Assembly: GCA_034437795.1 (NCBI GenBank)
Contig: DAOTTI010000083.1
Location: forward strand, 1-12,091
Direction: 5' to 3'
Source: DAOTTI01 sp034437795
GTDB taxonomy: Bacteria > Chloroflexota > UBA11872 > UBA12225
Length of the DNA stretch: 12,091 bases
The notes beneath the pieces are model-generated. The model was not told the origin of the DNA and did no database searches. It was given only the letters and a program-made list of their open reading frames with translations. The number at the start of each line of letters is the position of its first letter. The stretch's first letter is position 1. Shown in pieces: positions 1-7,856 of this stretch. Made by a program: the position numbers and the translations under genes.

Positions 1-1
1 G

Positions 2-526
2 GCTGGCCTGGCGCAGCCGCTCCCCCCCGTGGCGCCAGGCGCCTGGCGCCTCCCCCGGCGGCCACTCGCCGTGCCCATTGCCGCGCCGGCCTTCGCCCGC
101 GTCCTCCAGCTGGCGCACGAGGCCTTCAACGGCGACCCGCGCGATGCCGCCGGCTGGCTCATCGCCCGCGGCCTGGGCTTCCCTCTTCCGCTCCCCACGC
201 CGGATGAGCTGCGGGGCATCCACGTCGCCGCCGAACCCGTGGCTATGGAGAAGCCGCCCCTCTCCGCGCCTCGCTTCATCGCGCCCCCACGCCGCCGCCC
301 CGAGCCGCGCGCTCCGCTCCCACCCGACGACAGCGCTCCGTCCGGCGACGAGCTTCGCAAGCAGCGTGAAGCCCTGGGCCTCTCCCAGCGCGACCTGGCT
401 GCGGCCTCCGGCCTCTCCCGCGGCCTGGTGGCCGAGATCGAGCGCGGCCGGCGCAAGCACGTGCTCACCCGCCTGCGCCTCGCCGAGACCCTCGCGTCCA
501 TCGCCCGCTCCAGGCAGCCAGCCTGA
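2..526 (+). CDS. XRE-family helix-turn-helix protein (5' end outside window)
   Basis: The frame is open to the left edge, so the gene is probably truncated by the window; 174 codons precede the TGA at 524-526. A GTG at 29 is the first in-window start, but it has no Shine-Dalgarno sequence upstream, so I treat the gene as partial. The last ~60 residues form a classic Cro/C1-type HTH (LRKQREALGLSQRDLAAASG, then LSRGLVAEIERGRRK), predicted to bind DNA. The preceding ~110 residues comprise a short helical stretch (around VLQLAHEAFNGDPRDAAGWL) that I do not recognise and a Pro/Arg-rich linker. The C-terminal HTH after a proline-rich linker suggests a DNA-binding module tethered to another domain. 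Codon third positions are strongly G/C, supporting real coding. The gene converges on proS. The HTH call is firm; target and function are unknown. Confidence 0.75.
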   Translation, partial: AGLAQPLPPVAPGAWRLPRRPLAVPIAAPAFARVLQLAHEAFNGDPRDAAGWLIARGLGFPLPLPTPDELRGIHVAAEPVAMEKPPLSAPRFIAPPRRRPEPRAPLPPDDSAPSGDELRKQREALGLSQRDLAAASGLSRGLVAEIERGRRKHVLTRLRLAETLASIARSRQPA

Positions 527-859
527 CCGTCCCCCCGCGCCGCCCGTTCCACTGCTCCGCGCCGGTGCCGGGGCGGCGTGGCCGCCGCAGATGACATCCT
601 CTCCCCGTGGCCGGCGTTCCCCCGCTCCGCGTCGGAGCGGGGGCGGCGGGGCCAAGCCGCACGGCTGTGGCCCCGACCGAAGGGGGTGAGGGCTGCCCTC
701 CCCTCCCGGTGCGGCTTGGCCACGGCCGAAGGGGGTGAGGTCTCTGCTCTCTCCCGGCGCGCCCACGATCAAGGGGGGTGAGGGCTGCTCGCCGCGTCCC
801 CGTGTCTCCGCGTCCCCGCGTCGGGGCGGGGCGGCAGGGCGCAAGGGGATCAGCTCCGC
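527..859. repeat. Gene-free spacer with repeated extragenic motifs and hairpins
   Basis: I see no credible gene between the convergent XRE gene and proS. The spacer holds three diverged copies of a motif resembling cgaccgaagggggtgaggg, at about 674-692, 723-740 and 766-784 (spacing 49 then 43 bp). A perfect 12-bp inverted repeat has arms at 651-662 (gccaagccgcac) and 709-720. Two hairpins share the loop CGT: one at 619-643 and a shorter one at 814-826. Together they look like a composite repetitive extragenic (REP/MITE-like) element of about 210 bp. That other copies exist in the genome is an inference. Short ORFs across it are low-complexity and lack start signals. Confidence 0.6.
619..643. 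terminator. Strong hairpin, possible bidirectional terminator
   Basis: An 11-bp perfect stem (cccccgctccg at 619-629 pairing with cggagcggggg at 633-643) closes a 3-nt loop, CGT. It lies between the ends of two convergent genes, where a shared terminator is expected. No T-run follows on either strand, so it does not meet the classical intrinsic-terminator rule. It may instead be a Rho-assisted pause or a REP-type RNA-stabilising hairpin. Confidence 0.4.
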
Positions 860-2425
860 TCAGTACGCGCGTGCGACGATCACCCGCCGTCGGGCCGGGC
901 GCCCGCACCAGGCGCATGGGCCGGGATCGTCCGGCAGCGGGACGAATGTCTGGTTCCGCCGTTCGAGCGGATAGCAGCGCACGGTTGCCCGCGTAGCCTC
1001 CTGGATCGCCTCCGCACAGCCTGTGTCCTCGCACCAGCGGGCCAGCGCGTAGCCCTGCGCCACCGCCTCCTCCAGTCCGGCCCGGTCGTCCACGACGGCC
1101 GTCCTGGATGCCCGTAGCTCGCGGGCGCGCGCCGCCAGCGCCTGCTGGACTGAGCCCAGCACCTCGCCCACTGCCTCGGCAATGCCGGAAAGGGGGATCG
1201 TACGCTTCTGGCCATCGTGGCGCGTCACCGCCACCGCCTGCCCCGCGGCCACGTCACGCGGCCCGACCTCCAGCCGCAGCGGCGTCCCGCGGCGCTCCCA
1301 GTAGAAGAACTTCGCGCCCGGGCGCAGGCCCGGCCTCGTGTCAATCTCTACCCGCAGGCCGGCAGCCGCTAGCTCCCGGCGGACGCGCCCAGCGGCGTCC
1401 TCGACGGTCCGCGTCGATTCGTCGTCACGCCCCGGCACGGGGACAATCGCCACCTGCACCGGCGCCACCATGGGCGGGAAGATGGCCCCCCGATCGTCCC
1501 CGTGCGCCATCAGCACGGCCCCGATGACGCGGGTCGACATGCCCCACGACGTGGCGTACACGGGGTGGGGCTGGCCGTCCTCTCCCTGATAAGTCACGTC
1601 GAAGGCGTTGGCGAAGTTGGGGCCCAGGTCGTGCGACGTGCCGGCCTGCAGTGCCCGCCCGTCCTGCATCATCGGCTCGATCGTAAACGTGGCCACCGCG
1701 CCGGGAAACCGTTCGTGGGCCGGCTTCTCGCCGGGCAGGACGGCCAGCCCCAGCACGCGGTCGGCAAACTCCTGGTACACGCCCAGCATGGTGAGGGCGA
1801 AGGCCCGCGCCTCCTCGGCCGTGGCGTGGGCGGTATGCCCCTCCTGCCACAGGAACTCCGTCGTCCGCAGGAACGCGCGGGGGCGCTTCTCCCAGCGCAC
1901 CACGTTGCACCACTGGTTCAGCAGCATGGGCAGGTCGCGGTGGCTACGGATCCAGCGCCGCAGCGTGGCCCAGATCACCGTTTCTGACGTGGGCCGCACA
2001 ACCAGCGGCTCTTCCAGCCGTTCGCCGCCGCCGTGCGTCACCACCGCCAGCTCCGGCGAGAAGCCCTCCACGTGCTCCGCCTCGCGCTGGAGGTAGCTCT
2101 GCGGGATCAGCAGCGGGAAATAGGCGTTCTGCACCCCCAGGCGCTTGAAGCGCTGGTCCAGCTCCCGCTGGATGATCTCCCAGATAAGGTACCCGTTCGG
2201 CCGCAGGATCCAGCAGCCACGCACCGGCGCCTGATCGACCAGCTCAGCCGCAGCGATGATGTCCTGGTACCACTGGGCATAATCGGCCGCCCGCGGGGTA
2301 ATCGGCCCTTCCCCGCCCGGCTGCGCCGGTTGCGCCGCCTCCCCGGGCCCCACTCGTTCGGCCACCGGCCGTGCCTGCCCTTCCTGTCGTTCCTGTCGTT
2401 CCTGTCGCTCCTGCTGCTGCACCAT
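860..2425 (-). CDS. proS: Prolyl-tRNA synthetase, archaeal/eukaryote-like (type 3)
   Basis: This enzyme charges tRNA-Pro with proline in the cytoplasm using ATP (class IIa synthetase). Visible signatures: RPTSET near residues 144-149; the class II motif 2 region RTTEFLWQEGHTAH near 187-200; motif 3-like STRVIGAVLMAHGDDRG; and a C-terminal domain with C-x4-C, a further Cys in RCYP, and C-x2-C (CAWCG), consistent with the zinc-binding domain of type 3 ProS. The chain ends in ARAY, and a C-terminal tyrosine is typical of this class. The bacterial-type editing (INS) insertion is absent. TTG at 2428 and ATG at 2425 are adjacent; I choose the ATG, giving 521 residues. About 40 N-terminal residues precede the conserved core (ITPRAADYAQWYQDI) and are Gln/Glu/Arg-rich, so they are not part of the usual enzyme. 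The product call is very secure. Confidence 0.97.
   Translation of the reverse strand: MVQQQERQERQERQEGQARPVAERVGPGEAAQPAQPGGEGPITPRAADYAQWYQDIIAAAELVDQAPVRGCWILRPNGYLIWEIIQRELDQRFKRLGVQNAYFPLLIPQSYLQREAEHVEGFSPELAVVTHGGGERLEEPLVVRPTSETVIWATLRRWIRSHRDLPMLLNQWCNVVRWEKRPRAFLRTTEFLWQEGHTAHATAEEARAFALTMLGVYQEFADRVLGLAVLPGEKPAHERFPGAVATFTIEPMMQDGRALQAGTSHDLGPNFANAFDVTYQGEDGQPHPVYATSWGMSTRVIGAVLMAHGDDRGAIFPPMVAPVQVAIVPVPGRDDESTRTVEDAAGRVRRELAAAGLRVEIDTRPGLRPGAKFFYWERRGTPLRLEVGPRDVAAGQAVAVTRHDGQKRTIPLSGIAEAVGEVLGSVQQALAARARELRASRTAVVDDRAGLEEAVAQGYALARWCEDTGCAEAIQEATRATVRCYPLERRNQTFVPLPDDPGPCAWCGRPARRRVIVARAY
2381..2416. repeat. 9-bp tandem repeat in the 5' end of proS
   Basis: Three exact copies of ttcctgtcg (2381-2389, 2390-2398, 2399-2407) and one diverged copy (ctcctgctg, 2408-2416) lie in tandem. 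Read on the minus strand they encode QER triplets near the ProS N-terminus. The 9-bp unit keeps the frame, so copy number can change without disrupting translation. Confidence 0.85.
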
Positions 2426-2432
2426 CAAGCCG

Positions 2433-2438
2433 AGTATA
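2433..2438 (-). promoter_or_regulatory. Putative -10 box for leaderless proS transcription
   Basis: On the minus strand TATACT (5 of 6 consensus) ends 7 nt before the G of the TTG at 2428-2426 and 8 nt before the A of the ATG at 2425. Transcription would therefore begin at or next to the start codon. No Shine-Dalgarno sequence precedes the start, which fits a leaderless mRNA. I find no good -35 hexamer, so confidence is moderate. Confidence 0.4.
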
Positions 2439-2555
2439 CCTGCGCCCCGCGCCGTACCCTATGATCCTGTGGTCCGGACGCAGACGCGCCGGATCACGGA
2501 GCCTGGCCGCACAGCCAGCGTCGAGCCACACCGACCGGTTCAGAAGGAGCGTCCC

Positions 2556-3467
2556 ATGCCCGACTTCCCAATCGTCGATTCGCACGTGCACCTGTGGGAT
2601 CCTACCCGCTTCCGTATGGCCTGGCTGGATGCCCTCCCGCACCTCGACCGGCCCTTTGGCGTCGCCGAGTATCGAGAGCACACCGCCGGCATCGAGGTGG
2701 AAGCGATGGTCTACCTGGAGGTGGACGTTGCGCCGGAGTACAAGCTGCTGGAAGCGCAGTGGGCCGTGGCCCGCGCCGGCGAGGAGCCGCGTCTCCAGGG
2801 CATCGTCGCCTCTGCGCCCCTCGAATACGGGGCGCAGGCCCGCGCCTTCCTGGAGGCCCTGGTCGCCCTCGACCCGCCGCGTCCTATGGGGGCAGCCGCT
2901 TTGGCCGGCGCCGCGCCGCACCGCCGGCTGATCAAGGGCGTGCGCCGGCTGCTCCAGTCCGAGCCGGACCCGCGCTTCTGCCTGCAGCCGCGCTTCATTG
3001 AAGGCGTGCAGATGCTGCCGGACTTCGGCCTCTCCTTCGACCTCTGCATCGTACACACGCAGCTTCCCGCCACCATTGAGCTGGTCCAGCGCTGCCCTGC
3101 GACGAGCTTCATCCTGGATCACCTCGGCAAGCCGAATATCCGTGGCCGCCAGCTCGACCCATGGCGCCAGCAGATCCAGGAACTGGCGTCGCTCCCCAAC
3201 GTCATCTGCAAGGTCAGCGGCGCCGTCACCGAAGCGGACCACCAGCGCTGGACGATGGACGACCTCCGGCCGTACATCGAGCACGTCCTGGACGTCTTCG
3301 GCGAGGATCGCGTGGCCTACGGCGGCGACTGGCCTGTGGTGCTCAACGCGTCCAGCTACCGGCGCTGGGTGGAGACGCTGGATGCGCTGACCGCGCACCT
3401 CTCCCCCGCGGCGAAGCGCAAGCTGTGGGCCGAAAATGCCCGCCGCTTCTACCGCCTGGGTGAGTAG
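2556..3467 (+). CDS. Amidohydrolase-2 family protein, L-fuconolactonase-like (COG3618 type)
   Basis: This is a TIM-barrel metal-dependent hydrolase of 303 residues, a usual length for the family. The N-terminal metal-binding HxH is in VDSHVHLWD (H10, H12). Further family signatures are the strand FDLCIVHTQLP (H167), ILDHLGKP (H189) and YGGDWP (D258). This set matches L-fuconolactonases and related sugar-lactone or 2-pyrone-dicarboxylate lactonases; the exact substrate is not readable from sequence. I chose ATG 2556 because AGAAGGAG (2542-2549) lies 6 nt upstream. An in-frame GTG at 2469 would add 29 residues without family character. It is cytoplasmic, with no signal peptide. It is divergent from proS and lies alone on its strand. 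A link to the sugar genes further right is plausible but inferred. Confidence 0.88.
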   Translation: MPDFPIVDSHVHLWDPTRFRMAWLDALPHLDRPFGVAEYREHTAGIEVEAMVYLEVDVAPEYKLLEAQWAVARAGEEPRLQGIVASAPLEYGAQARAFLEALVALDPPRPMGAAALAGAAPHRRLIKGVRRLLQSEPDPRFCLQPRFIEGVQMLPDFGLSFDLCIVHTQLPATIELVQRCPATSFILDHLGKPNIRGRQLDPWRQQIQELASLPNVICKVSGAVTEADHQRWTMDDLRPYIEHVLDVFGEDRVAYGGDWPVVLNASSYRRWVETLDALTAHLSPAAKRKLWAENARRFYRLGE

Positions 3468-3669
3468 CGGCCGGTGAAACGGCTTGCCATCGGTGTTCCT
3501 GGCACGACGCGTGTCGGCTCGCTCCCTCGCAGGGTGTGGTTCGTTCCCAACCCGGCACGCCCAGGCCAGCGGGAGCCGATTGCGATCTCGCTCGTGGCAC
3601 TAGCTGAGGTCGCGTCGGCCCTCTCGCGCCGTACGCGTGAAGGCGCGCTCACCACCCTAGAAACTCAGG
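3468..3669. other. Spacer between convergent genes
   Basis: About 200 bp separate the amidohydrolase stop from the J-domain protein stop. The only structure I see is a weak hairpin (CGCGCC at 3625-3630 with GGCGCG at 3642-3647, 11-nt loop) without a T-run, which could act as a poor terminator. The open frames across this spacer continue antisense through the J-domain gene and are not credible. Confidence 0.4.
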
Positions 3670-5043
3670 TCAGTCGGCCCGCTCGGCTAGATACCGTGCC
3701 CAGTTGGCGACCCAGGCGCGGTGGAGCTGGTCCGCCTCATCGAGCAGCAGACGCACCTGCTGGACGGGGGCCGGGGCGCCTGACGCCTGTGCCTGGGCGA
3801 CCAGGCCGGCGGCCTCCCGGAGCAGGAGCGCCGCCCGCGCCGCCCCCGCGCCATCTGGCCGCGCAGTGGAGGACGAGAGCGTCGCGAGGGTGCTGCTCGC
3901 CTGCCGGCTCCAGGAAAGCTGGGCCTCCAGGTAGAGCGCCCGCGCCAGGCTCACCTGGCTGTCGCTGGATAGCAGTGCCGCCGGACCGGCGCCCGCCGCG
4001 CGCGCGCCCCACTCTGCTCCCGCGCCCGGCGCCAGGCTCGCTGCGGCGGCGAGGCGCAGCGCGCCGCTATAGGCCATCCATGCCCGATCCAGCGTGGCCA
4101 GCGCGCGCCTGGCGGCGGCCGTCGAGGCGGGCTCACCGGCGTCCTGCACCGCCACCGCCTGGATATGTGGCGGAGCGCCGCTGCGCCCCGCCGGCACGAC
4201 GGGCACCGCAGGCATCGCCGCTGGCTGCGCCGGCTTGCCAGCCTGCGGCGGTGCCCGTTCGCCCTCAACCGGCGCGGCCGTCTCCCCTTGCGCGCCCCGC
4301 GCAGATGAGACGGATGGCCCGCCGCTCGCCCCCTCGGCCGCGGGGAAAGCGCTCTCGCTCCCCGGCCCCCTGACCGCGGGCGCCACGAAGAGAGGCGATG
4401 TGCCGCCGGAGACGGGTAGCGGAGCCAGCGGCGCCCGAGCATCGCCGGATCCCACCGTCGGCGGCGGGTCGCCCGCCCGCGTGCCGGATGGAGCGCACGG
4501 ACAGCCGGCCGCGTCCTGCTCCGCGCCGGAGCCGGGCCGGCCATGATCCGCGTGAGACGGGCGCACCGGCTGGGCGCGCTGCGGGTCAGACGCGGCAGGC
4601 GGCGAGCCCTCCGACGGCCGCTCGGCGAGGGCCCCCGGCGCCACCGCGCCAGCGTGCCTGGCCGGCGCCGCCGAGTGAGCTGGAGCGCTGAGGGAGGAGA
4701 TCGCCGGCCGGCTTGCAGCCACCGCCAGCACGCCCAGGAGCACCAGCAGCGCCAGCAGCCCGAACCGCGTGCCAGCAACGGCCGCTCCCCATCTCCGGCC
4801 TGGTGAGGCCGGCGCTGGCGACGATGGGCGCACCGCCAGGACCGGGGCGGCGCACAACGTGCGGTATGCCAGGTTGATCGCGCACATGCGCGCCGTCGCA
4901 TCCGGGGCGCGGTTCACGTCGGGGTGGAAGGCGCGCGCCAGCCGCCGGTACGCGGCGCGGATCGCCGCCGGATCGGCGCCGGCATGGAGACCAAGAATGG
5001 CGTACGGATCAACCATCTGGCCGACCTGGAAGGGGCGCGGCAT
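3670..5043 (-). CDS. Membrane-anchored J-domain (DnaJ-like) protein
   Basis: The N-terminus is a J-domain (about residues 12-64): DPYAILGL, helix II AAIRAAYRRLARAFHPDVN with the diagnostic HPD at 40-42, then a short helix III. J-domains stimulate the ATPase of DnaK/Hsp70. A hydrophobic stretch (about 94-110, FGLLALLVLLGVLAVAA) is a probable single membrane span preceded by arginines, predicting J-domain inside and the rest outside. Residues ~111-305 are Ala/Pro/Gly/Ser-rich and look disordered. The last ~150 residues are Ala/Leu-rich and probably helical (for example ALATLDRAWMAYSGALRLAA). There is no G/F region, zinc finger or C-terminal substrate domain, so it is not DnaJ itself. ATG 5043 and ATG 5016 are both possible starts; neither has a strong ribosome site. 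The function of the C-terminal domain is unknown. Confidence 0.8.
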   Translation of the reverse strand: MPRPFQVGQMVDPYAILGLHAGADPAAIRAAYRRLARAFHPDVNRAPDATARMCAINLAYRTLCAAPVLAVRPSSPAPASPGRRWGAAVAGTRFGLLALLVLLGVLAVAASRPAISSLSAPAHSAAPARHAGAVAPGALAERPSEGSPPAASDPQRAQPVRPSHADHGRPGSGAEQDAAGCPCAPSGTRAGDPPPTVGSGDARAPLAPLPVSGGTSPLFVAPAVRGPGSESAFPAAEGASGGPSVSSARGAQGETAAPVEGERAPPQAGKPAQPAAMPAVPVVPAGRSGAPPHIQAVAVQDAGEPASTAAARRALATLDRAWMAYSGALRLAAAASLAPGAGAEWGARAAGAGPAALLSSDSQVSLARALYLEAQLSWSRQASSTLATLSSSTARPDGAGAARAALLLREAAGLVAQAQASGAPAPVQQVRLLLDEADQLHRAWVANWARYLAERAD

Positions 5044-5064
5044 CCGTCATCTGGCGGATGCCGC
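5037..5064. promoter_or_regulatory. 10-bp perfect inverted repeat over the J-domain gene start
   Basis: Arms gcggcatccg (5037-5046) and cggatgccgc (5055-5064) are exact reverse complements around an 8-nt centre (tcatctgg). The first ATG of the J-domain gene (5043-5041) lies inside one arm. The site could be an operator in the divergent region shared with the GH4 gene, or an mRNA hairpin hiding the first start codon and favouring the start at 5016. Which regulator would bind is unknown. Confidence 0.45.
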
Positions 5065-5229
5065 CCCATTGTAGTGTCGGCCGCGCGCGCTGAAAGTGAA
5101 GGAGTACCACCTCCCACCGGCCCGTTTGGCCGCGCCGGGTATCATCTGCCCCAGGCCGGACCGTCCCCGTGCTGCCCTCACCGGCGACTGGTCGGTGCGC
5201 GCCTCATCCTGGATCGGGGAACAGCCAGC

Positions 5230-6669
5230 ATGCCACAGCGTCCCACCATCGCTATGATCGGCGCCGGCAGCGTCGTCTTCGCCAAGCGCCTGCTGATCGA
5301 TCTCCTCTCCTGGCCCTCGCTCCAGGAGAGCGACATCCGCCTCATGGACATCCACCAGGGCCGGCTGGACATGATCCACGCCCTTGCCACGCGCCTGGTG
5401 GAACAGGAGCGCCTCGCGGCCAGGATCAGCCAGACGACCGACCGGCGGGAGGCGCTGGATGGCGCCGGCTACGTCATCTCCATGATCCAGGTGGGGGGCC
5501 TGGAGATGTACGAACATGACGTGGAGATCCCGCGCCGCTACGGGATCGACCAGACGGTCGGCGACACCCTCGGCCCCGGCGGCGTCTTCCGCGGCCTGCG
5601 CACCATCCCTGTCTTGCTCTCCATCGGCCGCGACATGGAGGAACTGTGCCCGCACGCCCTGTTCATCAACTACAGCAATCCGATGAACATCAACATGTGG
5701 GCCTTCTCACGCGCCACCAGGATCCGTAACGTCGGGCTCTGCCACTCGGTGCAGGGCACCGCCGCCCGCCTGGCGCGCTTCATGGGCGTGCCTCTGGAAG
5801 AGCTGAGCTACTGGTGCGCCGGCATCAATCACCAGGCGTGGTACCTGGAGCTGCGCCGCGGGCACGGGCCGCTGGCGGAAGATCTCTACCCGCTCCTGCG
5901 CCAGAAGATGCAGGACCCCGACATCTATGCCCAGGACCGCGTGCGCTTCGAGGTGCTGCGCCACTTCGGCTACTTCGTCACCGAATCCACCCATCACATG
6001 AGCGAGTACGTCCCTTGGTTCCGCACTACCAGGGAGCGCATCGAGCAGTTCACCAGCCCGCGCTGGGACTACTTCCAGATCTGCAAGCAGCGGCAGGACC
6101 CGCACTACGAGAAGATCGAGCGCCAGGTGCGGGGCGAGGAGCCGATCGAGACGCGGCGCACGCACGAGTATTGCTCGTTCATCATCAACGCCATGGAGAC
6201 GAACACCCCCTACCTCTTCAACGGCAACGTGCCGAACACGCTGGGCCGCTCCACCCAGCTGAACGGCGGGGCCGGATCGGTGCTGATCAGCAACCTGCCG
6301 CCCAATTGCAACGTGGAGGTGCCGGTCCTGGCCGATGGCACCGGCCTCCATCCCTGCGCCATTGGCGATCTCCCCGAGCCGTGCGCGGCCATCAACCGCA
6401 CCAACGTCAACGTCCAGGCCCTGGCCGTGGAGGGCGCCCTCGCCGGTGACCGGGAGATGATCTATCGCGCCGTGCAGATGGACCCGCTGACCAGCGCCCT
6501 GCTACCGCTCTCCAGGATCCGCGAGATGGTGGACGAGCTCTTTGCCGCCGAGGCCGACTACCTGCCCCAGTTCACACGGGGCAGGGTATGGGCCGGCAGC
6601 GCCACGGGGGACGACCATGCTCCCGATGGTAGGGTGAGCGCAAGCGTGCCGCCGGTGGCCACCGCCTGA
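5230..6669 (+). CDS. GH4 family glycosidase, alpha-galactosidase (MelA)-like
   Basis: GH4 enzymes hydrolyse glycosides through an NAD- and divalent-metal-dependent redox elimination mechanism in the cytoplasm. The 479-residue protein has the N-terminal NAD-binding GAGSVVF (11-17) with acidic D40 ending strand 2; NYSNPM (148-152); CHSVQGT (171-177), whose Cys is the expected metal ligand; and GINHQAW (199-204), whose His is the second ligand. HMSEYVPWF (256-264) and NRTNVNVQALAVEGAL near the C-terminus are typical of the alpha-galactosidase/alpha-galacturonidase branch rather than 6-phospho-glucosidases. ATG 5230 is chosen because the NAD fold begins at once; GGGGA (5216-5220) lies 9 nt upstream. 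The in-frame extension to 4924 runs antisense to the J-domain gene and is rejected. MelA-like is my best call; alpha-galacturonidase or another GH4 specificity is possible. Confidence 0.92.
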   Translation: MPQRPTIAMIGAGSVVFAKRLLIDLLSWPSLQESDIRLMDIHQGRLDMIHALATRLVEQERLAARISQTTDRREALDGAGYVISMIQVGGLEMYEHDVEIPRRYGIDQTVGDTLGPGGVFRGLRTIPVLLSIGRDMEELCPHALFINYSNPMNINMWAFSRATRIRNVGLCHSVQGTAARLARFMGVPLEELSYWCAGINHQAWYLELRRGHGPLAEDLYPLLRQKMQDPDIYAQDRVRFEVLRHFGYFVTESTHHMSEYVPWFRTTRERIEQFTSPRWDYFQICKQRQDPHYEKIERQVRGEEPIETRRTHEYCSFIINAMETNTPYLFNGNVPNTLGRSTQLNGGAGSVLISNLPPNCNVEVPVLADGTGLHPCAIGDLPEPCAAINRTNVNVQALAVEGALAGDREMIYRAVQMDPLTSALLPLSRIREMVDELFAAEADYLPQFTRGRVWAGSATGDDHAPDGRVSASVPPVATA

Positions 6670-6794
6670 CCACCGCCCGGACCATGATAGCTTCCTTGTC
6701 CCCTCATGGCGGCTCATTCCATGCCTGCCACGTCCCGTAGCTGGCTGCGTCTCAAGATTGCATAGGGGAGTTGCGCGCCCGGGCAGCGGGTGCC

Positions 6795-7850
6795 CTACTC
6801 CGGGGGCCATTCGGTCTGGATGGCGGCCTGGTACTGGCTATCGGCCATGCTGGCGCCTCGAACGGACGACTCGCGGACCACCAGGGTCGGCTTGATGAGC
6901 ACCTGAGGCGGGGACGGAACTTGGCCAGCAAGCAATTGTGCCAGCATCTCAAAAGCGCGGCGGCCCATGCTGTAGAGCGGCACGTGGATTGTGGACAGCG
7001 GCGGGTGCACCATGGCGCTCAGGCGCCCCCCGCCAAAGGCCACGATAGCCACGTCGTCCGGGACGCGTAGCCCGAGCACGTCGCACGCCCGCAGCACACC
7101 GATGGCCATGGCCTCCGAGTAGACGAAGATGGCCGAGAGCCGGCGAGGCGGCTGGAGGAGGCGCATGGCTGCATCGTAGCCCCCCGTGACGTGCGACGGG
7201 CCACGGGCGATCAGGGCCGGATCCGGCGCGATGCCGGCCTCCTCGAGCGCCTGGAAATAGCCGTTGAGCTTCTCGCGGGAGTTGGCGGTCTCAGCGAGCA
7301 GGGTGATGGCCGCGACGTCGCGATGGCCCCGGTCCAGGAGATGGCGTGTCGCAAGGTAGCCGCCGCGGGCGTAATCGGCACGGATCTGCACCGACCCGGG
7401 GGCCTCAAGCCGCCGGTTGACCAGGACGATCGGATGGTGCTGCGCGAGCAACTGGCGCAGCAGGTCGTCTGGCAGGCGTGAGCTGCACAGGATTAGACCA
7501 TCGGCCCGCCGCTCCTGAAGCAGACGGATGGAGGCCAGTTCGCGGTCGGGTGTGTCACCGGCGTTACATAGGAAGACGTGGTAGCCGCGCTCCTGGGCGG
7601 CGGCTTCGATGGCTGTGGCCAGTTCAGTGAAGAACGGGTTACTGATGTCCGGCAGGGTCAGTCCGATTGCTTGCGTGCCTTTCCCGGTCAAGCTGCGTGC
7701 ATTGGCGTTCGGCCGGTAGCCGAGCTGCTCCATCACGTTCAACACCCGCTGCCTGGTCTCCGGGGCAATCTGCGTCTTGTTATTGAGGACACGTGAGACG
7801 GTCTGGCGCGATACGCCGGCGGCCCGCGCGACCTCGCGGATCGTGAGCAC
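6795..7850 (-). CDS. LacI/GalR-family transcriptional repressor
   Basis: The N-terminal LacI HTH (LTIREVARAAGVSRQTVSRVL, residues 2-22) is followed by the hinge (YRPNANARSL, 45-54). A periplasmic-binding-protein-like effector domain follows, opening with IGLTLPDISNPFFTELATAIE. It probably binds a sugar or sugar derivative. I chose GTG 7850 (351 residues): the product starts MLTIREVARAAGVS as family members do, and the predicted transcription start coincides with this codon. GTG 7856 would add two residues; the open frame up to 8042 is non-homologous. It converges on the GH4 gene with ~125 bp between stops and is divergent from the dehydrogenase-transport block, the usual arrangement for a local regulator. 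The family call is very secure; target genes are inferred from position. Confidence 0.95.
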   Translation of the reverse strand: MLTIREVARAAGVSRQTVSRVLNNKTQIAPETRQRVLNVMEQLGYRPNANARSLTGKGTQAIGLTLPDISNPFFTELATAIEAAAQERGYHVFLCNAGDTPDRELASIRLLQERRADGLILCSSRLPDDLLRQLLAQHHPIVLVNRRLEAPGSVQIRADYARGGYLATRHLLDRGHRDVAAITLLAETANSREKLNGYFQALEEAGIAPDPALIARGPSHVTGGYDAAMRLLQPPRRLSAIFVYSEAMAIGVLRACDVLGLRVPDDVAIVAFGGGRLSAMVHPPLSTIHVPLYSMGRRAFEMLAQLLAGQVPSPPQVLIKPTLVVRESSVRGASMADSQYQAAIQTEWPPE

Positions 7851-7856
7851 GGTCAC

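Noticed and set aside
465..1034. 189-codon open frame on the minus strand over the spacer and the proS 3' end
   Set aside because: It overlaps proS in another frame, has low-complexity Arg/Gly/Pro composition and no domain; GC-rich DNA yields long spurious frames.
3474..4546. Plus-strand open frames (299 and 150 codons) across the J-domain gene
   Set aside because: They are antisense to an ORF with a clear HPD-containing J-domain, and their translations are Arg/Pro/Ala-rich without family character.
5126..5145. TTGGCC and TATCAT as a promoter for the GH4 gene
   Set aside because: The spacing is only 8 nt, far from the 16-18 nt needed.
4924..5229. Upstream in-frame extension of the GH4 gene
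   Set aside because: It is antisense to the J-domain start and lacks GH4 homology; the NAD-binding fold begins right after ATG 5230.
6781..6795. Hairpin at the LacI 3' end as a terminator
   Set aside because: Only 5 bp of stem with no T-run, overlapping the stop codon; too weak to call.
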